Source: Nitrobacteraceae bacterium AZCC 1564
GTDB lineage: Bacteria > Pseudomonadota > Alphaproteobacteria > Rhizobiales > Xanthobacteraceae
DNA: 64,000 nt
NCBI GenBank assembly: GCA_036924835.1
Contig: JBAGRR010000001.1
Span: 5,781,001-5,845,000, forward strand
Direction: 5' to 3'
This document shows, piece after piece, positions 62,617-64,000 of this stretch. Under the pieces are notes generated by a model that made no database searches, was not told where the DNA came from, and saw only the letters and a list, made by a program, of their open reading frames with translations. The position numbers were made by a program, and so were the translations under genes. Positions within the stretch are counted from its first letter, which is position 1; every line of letters starts with the position of its first letter.

Positions 62617-64000
62617 ATGCGTAACTTTCGGACCATTGGGGCCTTTGCGCTAGCGAGTGTGTTGCTGCTCGGCTGCGCGGCGATTCAGAACGACCCCGTC
62701 AACATTCCCGGCACCCCCAACACGCTCGCCAACCGGCTTGGTCTTGGCTTCAAGGAAAGCGAGATCGAGAACGACGTGGTGATCGGCCTCTCGTTCTCAG
62801 GCGGCGGCACGCGCGCGGCAGCTTTTTCCTACGGCGTATTGTCTGAGCTGGAGCGGATCCCGGTTCGCGGTGCACAGGAGCCGATGATCGAGCACGTCGA
62901 TTTCATCTCCGGTGTGTCGGGTGGCTCGGTGACCGCGGCTTATTACGGTCTGAAGAAGCGCGCTGGCCTTGCCGATTTCCGCGAGAAGTTCCTGCTGCGC
63001 AATGCCGAAGAGGGACTGCAAACGGATATCACGCTGACGAATTTCACCCGCGCGCTTGCTGGCGGCATCAATGACTCCACTGGCTTCCCGCGCTGGCTGG
63101 ATGCCAACCTGTTTCATGGTGCAACGTTCGGGCAATTCCGTGCCGAAGGCAGGCCGCGGGTCTGGATCAACGCCTCGGATATCTACAATCGGACACCGTT
63201 TGTCTTCGACGCGACGGCTTTCCGTGCCATCTGCAGTGATCTGTCCGAATATCCTTTGGCGGATGCTGTTGCAGCCTCCGCCGCAGTACCGGTGGCATTC
63301 GCGCCGATCGTGATCCGGAGCTATCCCCGCGAATGCAATGATCCGCTGCCATCGTGGATCGCGCGGGTACGTCACAATCCCAGTGCGCCACCGCTGCTGA
63401 CGGGATTCGCACGGGCGATGACCCGCTATCGAGACGGCTCTGTTCCCTACATCAAGCTGCTCGACGGCGGTCTTGTCGATAATTTCGGGTTGTCCGGCTT
63501 CACAATCGCACGGCTGTCGTCCGACACACCTTATGGCCCGCTCAGCCCGAGGCAGGCGGTGAAGATACGGCGCGCGGTGTTTCTGGTGGTCGATGCCAAG
63601 ACCGGCGTTTCCGGCGACTGGATCAACACCGTGCAGGGGCCAAGCGGCGTTGAACTGGTGAAAGCGGCAGCCGATACCGCTATCGATGCCAGCGTTGCCG
63701 GAAGCTTCACGGCATTCGACCGCACCATGAGCGACTGGCAGGGCGCGTTGGTCCGCTGGCGTTGTGGTCTCTCGGCTGCTGAGCGTGCCAAGTACGGCGT
63801 GCCGTCCGGGTGGAACTGTGGGGATCTCAAATTCTACGTCGGTCGTGTTGGCTTTGATCAGCTAGAGCCGGAACGCGCGGCCGCGCTTGAAAAGGTCCCA
63901 ACCCGCTTCCATCTCCCCGCGGAGCAAGTGGATGCAGTGATTTCCGCCGGCCGCGATGCACTGCGGACCAGTCCAGCCTTCCGGAATTTCGCTGCAAGCC
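62617..64000 (+). CDS. patatin-like phospholipase lipoprotein (partial, runs off the right edge)
   Basis: 461 residues visible and the frame is open to the end. Starts MRNFRTIGAFALASVLLLGC with a lipobox (LLLGC), so it is likely an outer- or inner-membrane lipoprotein. Patatin motifs: SFSGGGTRAAAFSYGVLSEL (oxyanion GGGxR), the nucleophile elbow GVSGGSVTAAYYG, and the catalytic DGG in LLDGGLVDNFGLSG. Expected to hydrolyse acyl esters of phospholipids. No partner gene visible. Confidence 0.88.
   Translation, partial: MRNFRTIGAFALASVLLLGCAAIQNDPVNIPGTPNTLANRLGLGFKESEIENDVVIGLSFSGGGTRAAAFSYGVLSELERIPVRGAQEPMIEHVDFISGVSGGSVTAAYYGLKKRAGLADFREKFLLRNAEEGLQTDITLTNFTRALAGGINDSTGFPRWLDANLFHGATFGQFRAEGRPRVWINASDIYNRTPFVFDATAFRAICSDLSEYPLADAVAASAAVPVAFAPIVIRSYPRECNDPLPSWIARVRHNPSAPPLLTGFARAMTRYRDGSVPYIKLLDGGLVDNFGLSGFTIARLSSDTPYGPLSPRQAVKIRRAVFLVVDAKTGVSGDWINTVQGPSGVELVKAAADTAIDASVAGSFTAFDRTMSDWQGALVRWRCGLSAAERAKYGVPSGWNCGDLKFYVGRVGFDQLEPERAAALEKVPTRFHLPAEQVDAVISAGRDALRTSPAFRNFAAS

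Overview
The window looks like chromosomal DNA of an alphaproteobacterium in the order Hyphomicrobiales, most likely the Bradyrhizobium/Afipia/Rhodopseudomonas group (inference from gene content, not from a marker-gene search). Supporting genes are MipZ instead of a Min system, DivK next to PleD, EipB, DUF3572, ClpS-ClpA, a Rhizobiales-type PAS_5 protein, a phasin, and the blocks pyrB-pyrC'-plsY-dprA, topA-rnr-DUF983-NUDIX and ruvX/gatC-gatA. I see no rRNA, tRNA, CRISPR array, prophage or full-length IS element. Sixty-two genes are annotated; the first (DUF427) and the last (patatin lipoprotein) run off the ends.

Layout. 1-5 kb: DUF427 protein, methyltransferase, HAD phosphatase, DUF2905 protein, a small accessory islet with a SieB-like membrane protein, then panC. 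5-11 kb: mipZ, a membrane-anchored hydrolase behind a possible sigma-54 promoter, a CorC/HlyC-type CBS protein, and a VWA protein followed by a membrane DnaJ-like protein. 11-21 kb: a D,D-carboxypeptidase with SPOR domain, a phasin with a clear promoter and a PhaR-like palindrome, a TadG-like protein, clpS-clpA, and a lytic transglycosylase. 21-29 kb: azlC-azlD, a TTT solute-binding protein, HIT, FUSC, FemAB-like acyltransferase, ridA-glpQ-like pair, eipB. 29-38 kb: dinB, DUF3572, divK-pleD, a HAMP-adenylate cyclase, and two NDH-2-type flavoproteins, the second behind an Rrf2 regulator. 38-53 kb: rpmG, a flavin-dependent monooxygenase, a TonB/TolA-like protein, NUDIX-DUF983-rnr-topA, an HxlR regulator divergent from an SDR, dprA, plsY, and pyrB with a dihydroorotase-like partner that lacks its metal-binding histidines. 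53-64 kb: a VanX-type dipeptidase, an AidB-like acyl-CoA dehydrogenase, CPBP protease, AEC transporter, ruvX, gatC-gatA and a patatin-like lipoprotein.

The most unusual content is a population of short palindromic elements in the intergenic spaces. I count about 25 hairpins of 55-80 bp plus remnants. Each is bounded by CTAG and has long arms complementary to each other, but arm sequences differ between types. Twenty-two of the 25 are in bipartite modules of about 165 bp: two hairpins of fixed partner types joined by a conserved linker of 12-14 nt (consensus near WTCATARRSTTG). Two sites show that they move. At 54.5 kb a module sits in the 3' end of the vanX-type gene, and removing it with one CTAG restores the family's FDFPV C-terminus in frame. 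At 58.8-59.3 kb three modules are nested, each inserted at a CTAG. No transposase that could drive them is in this window.
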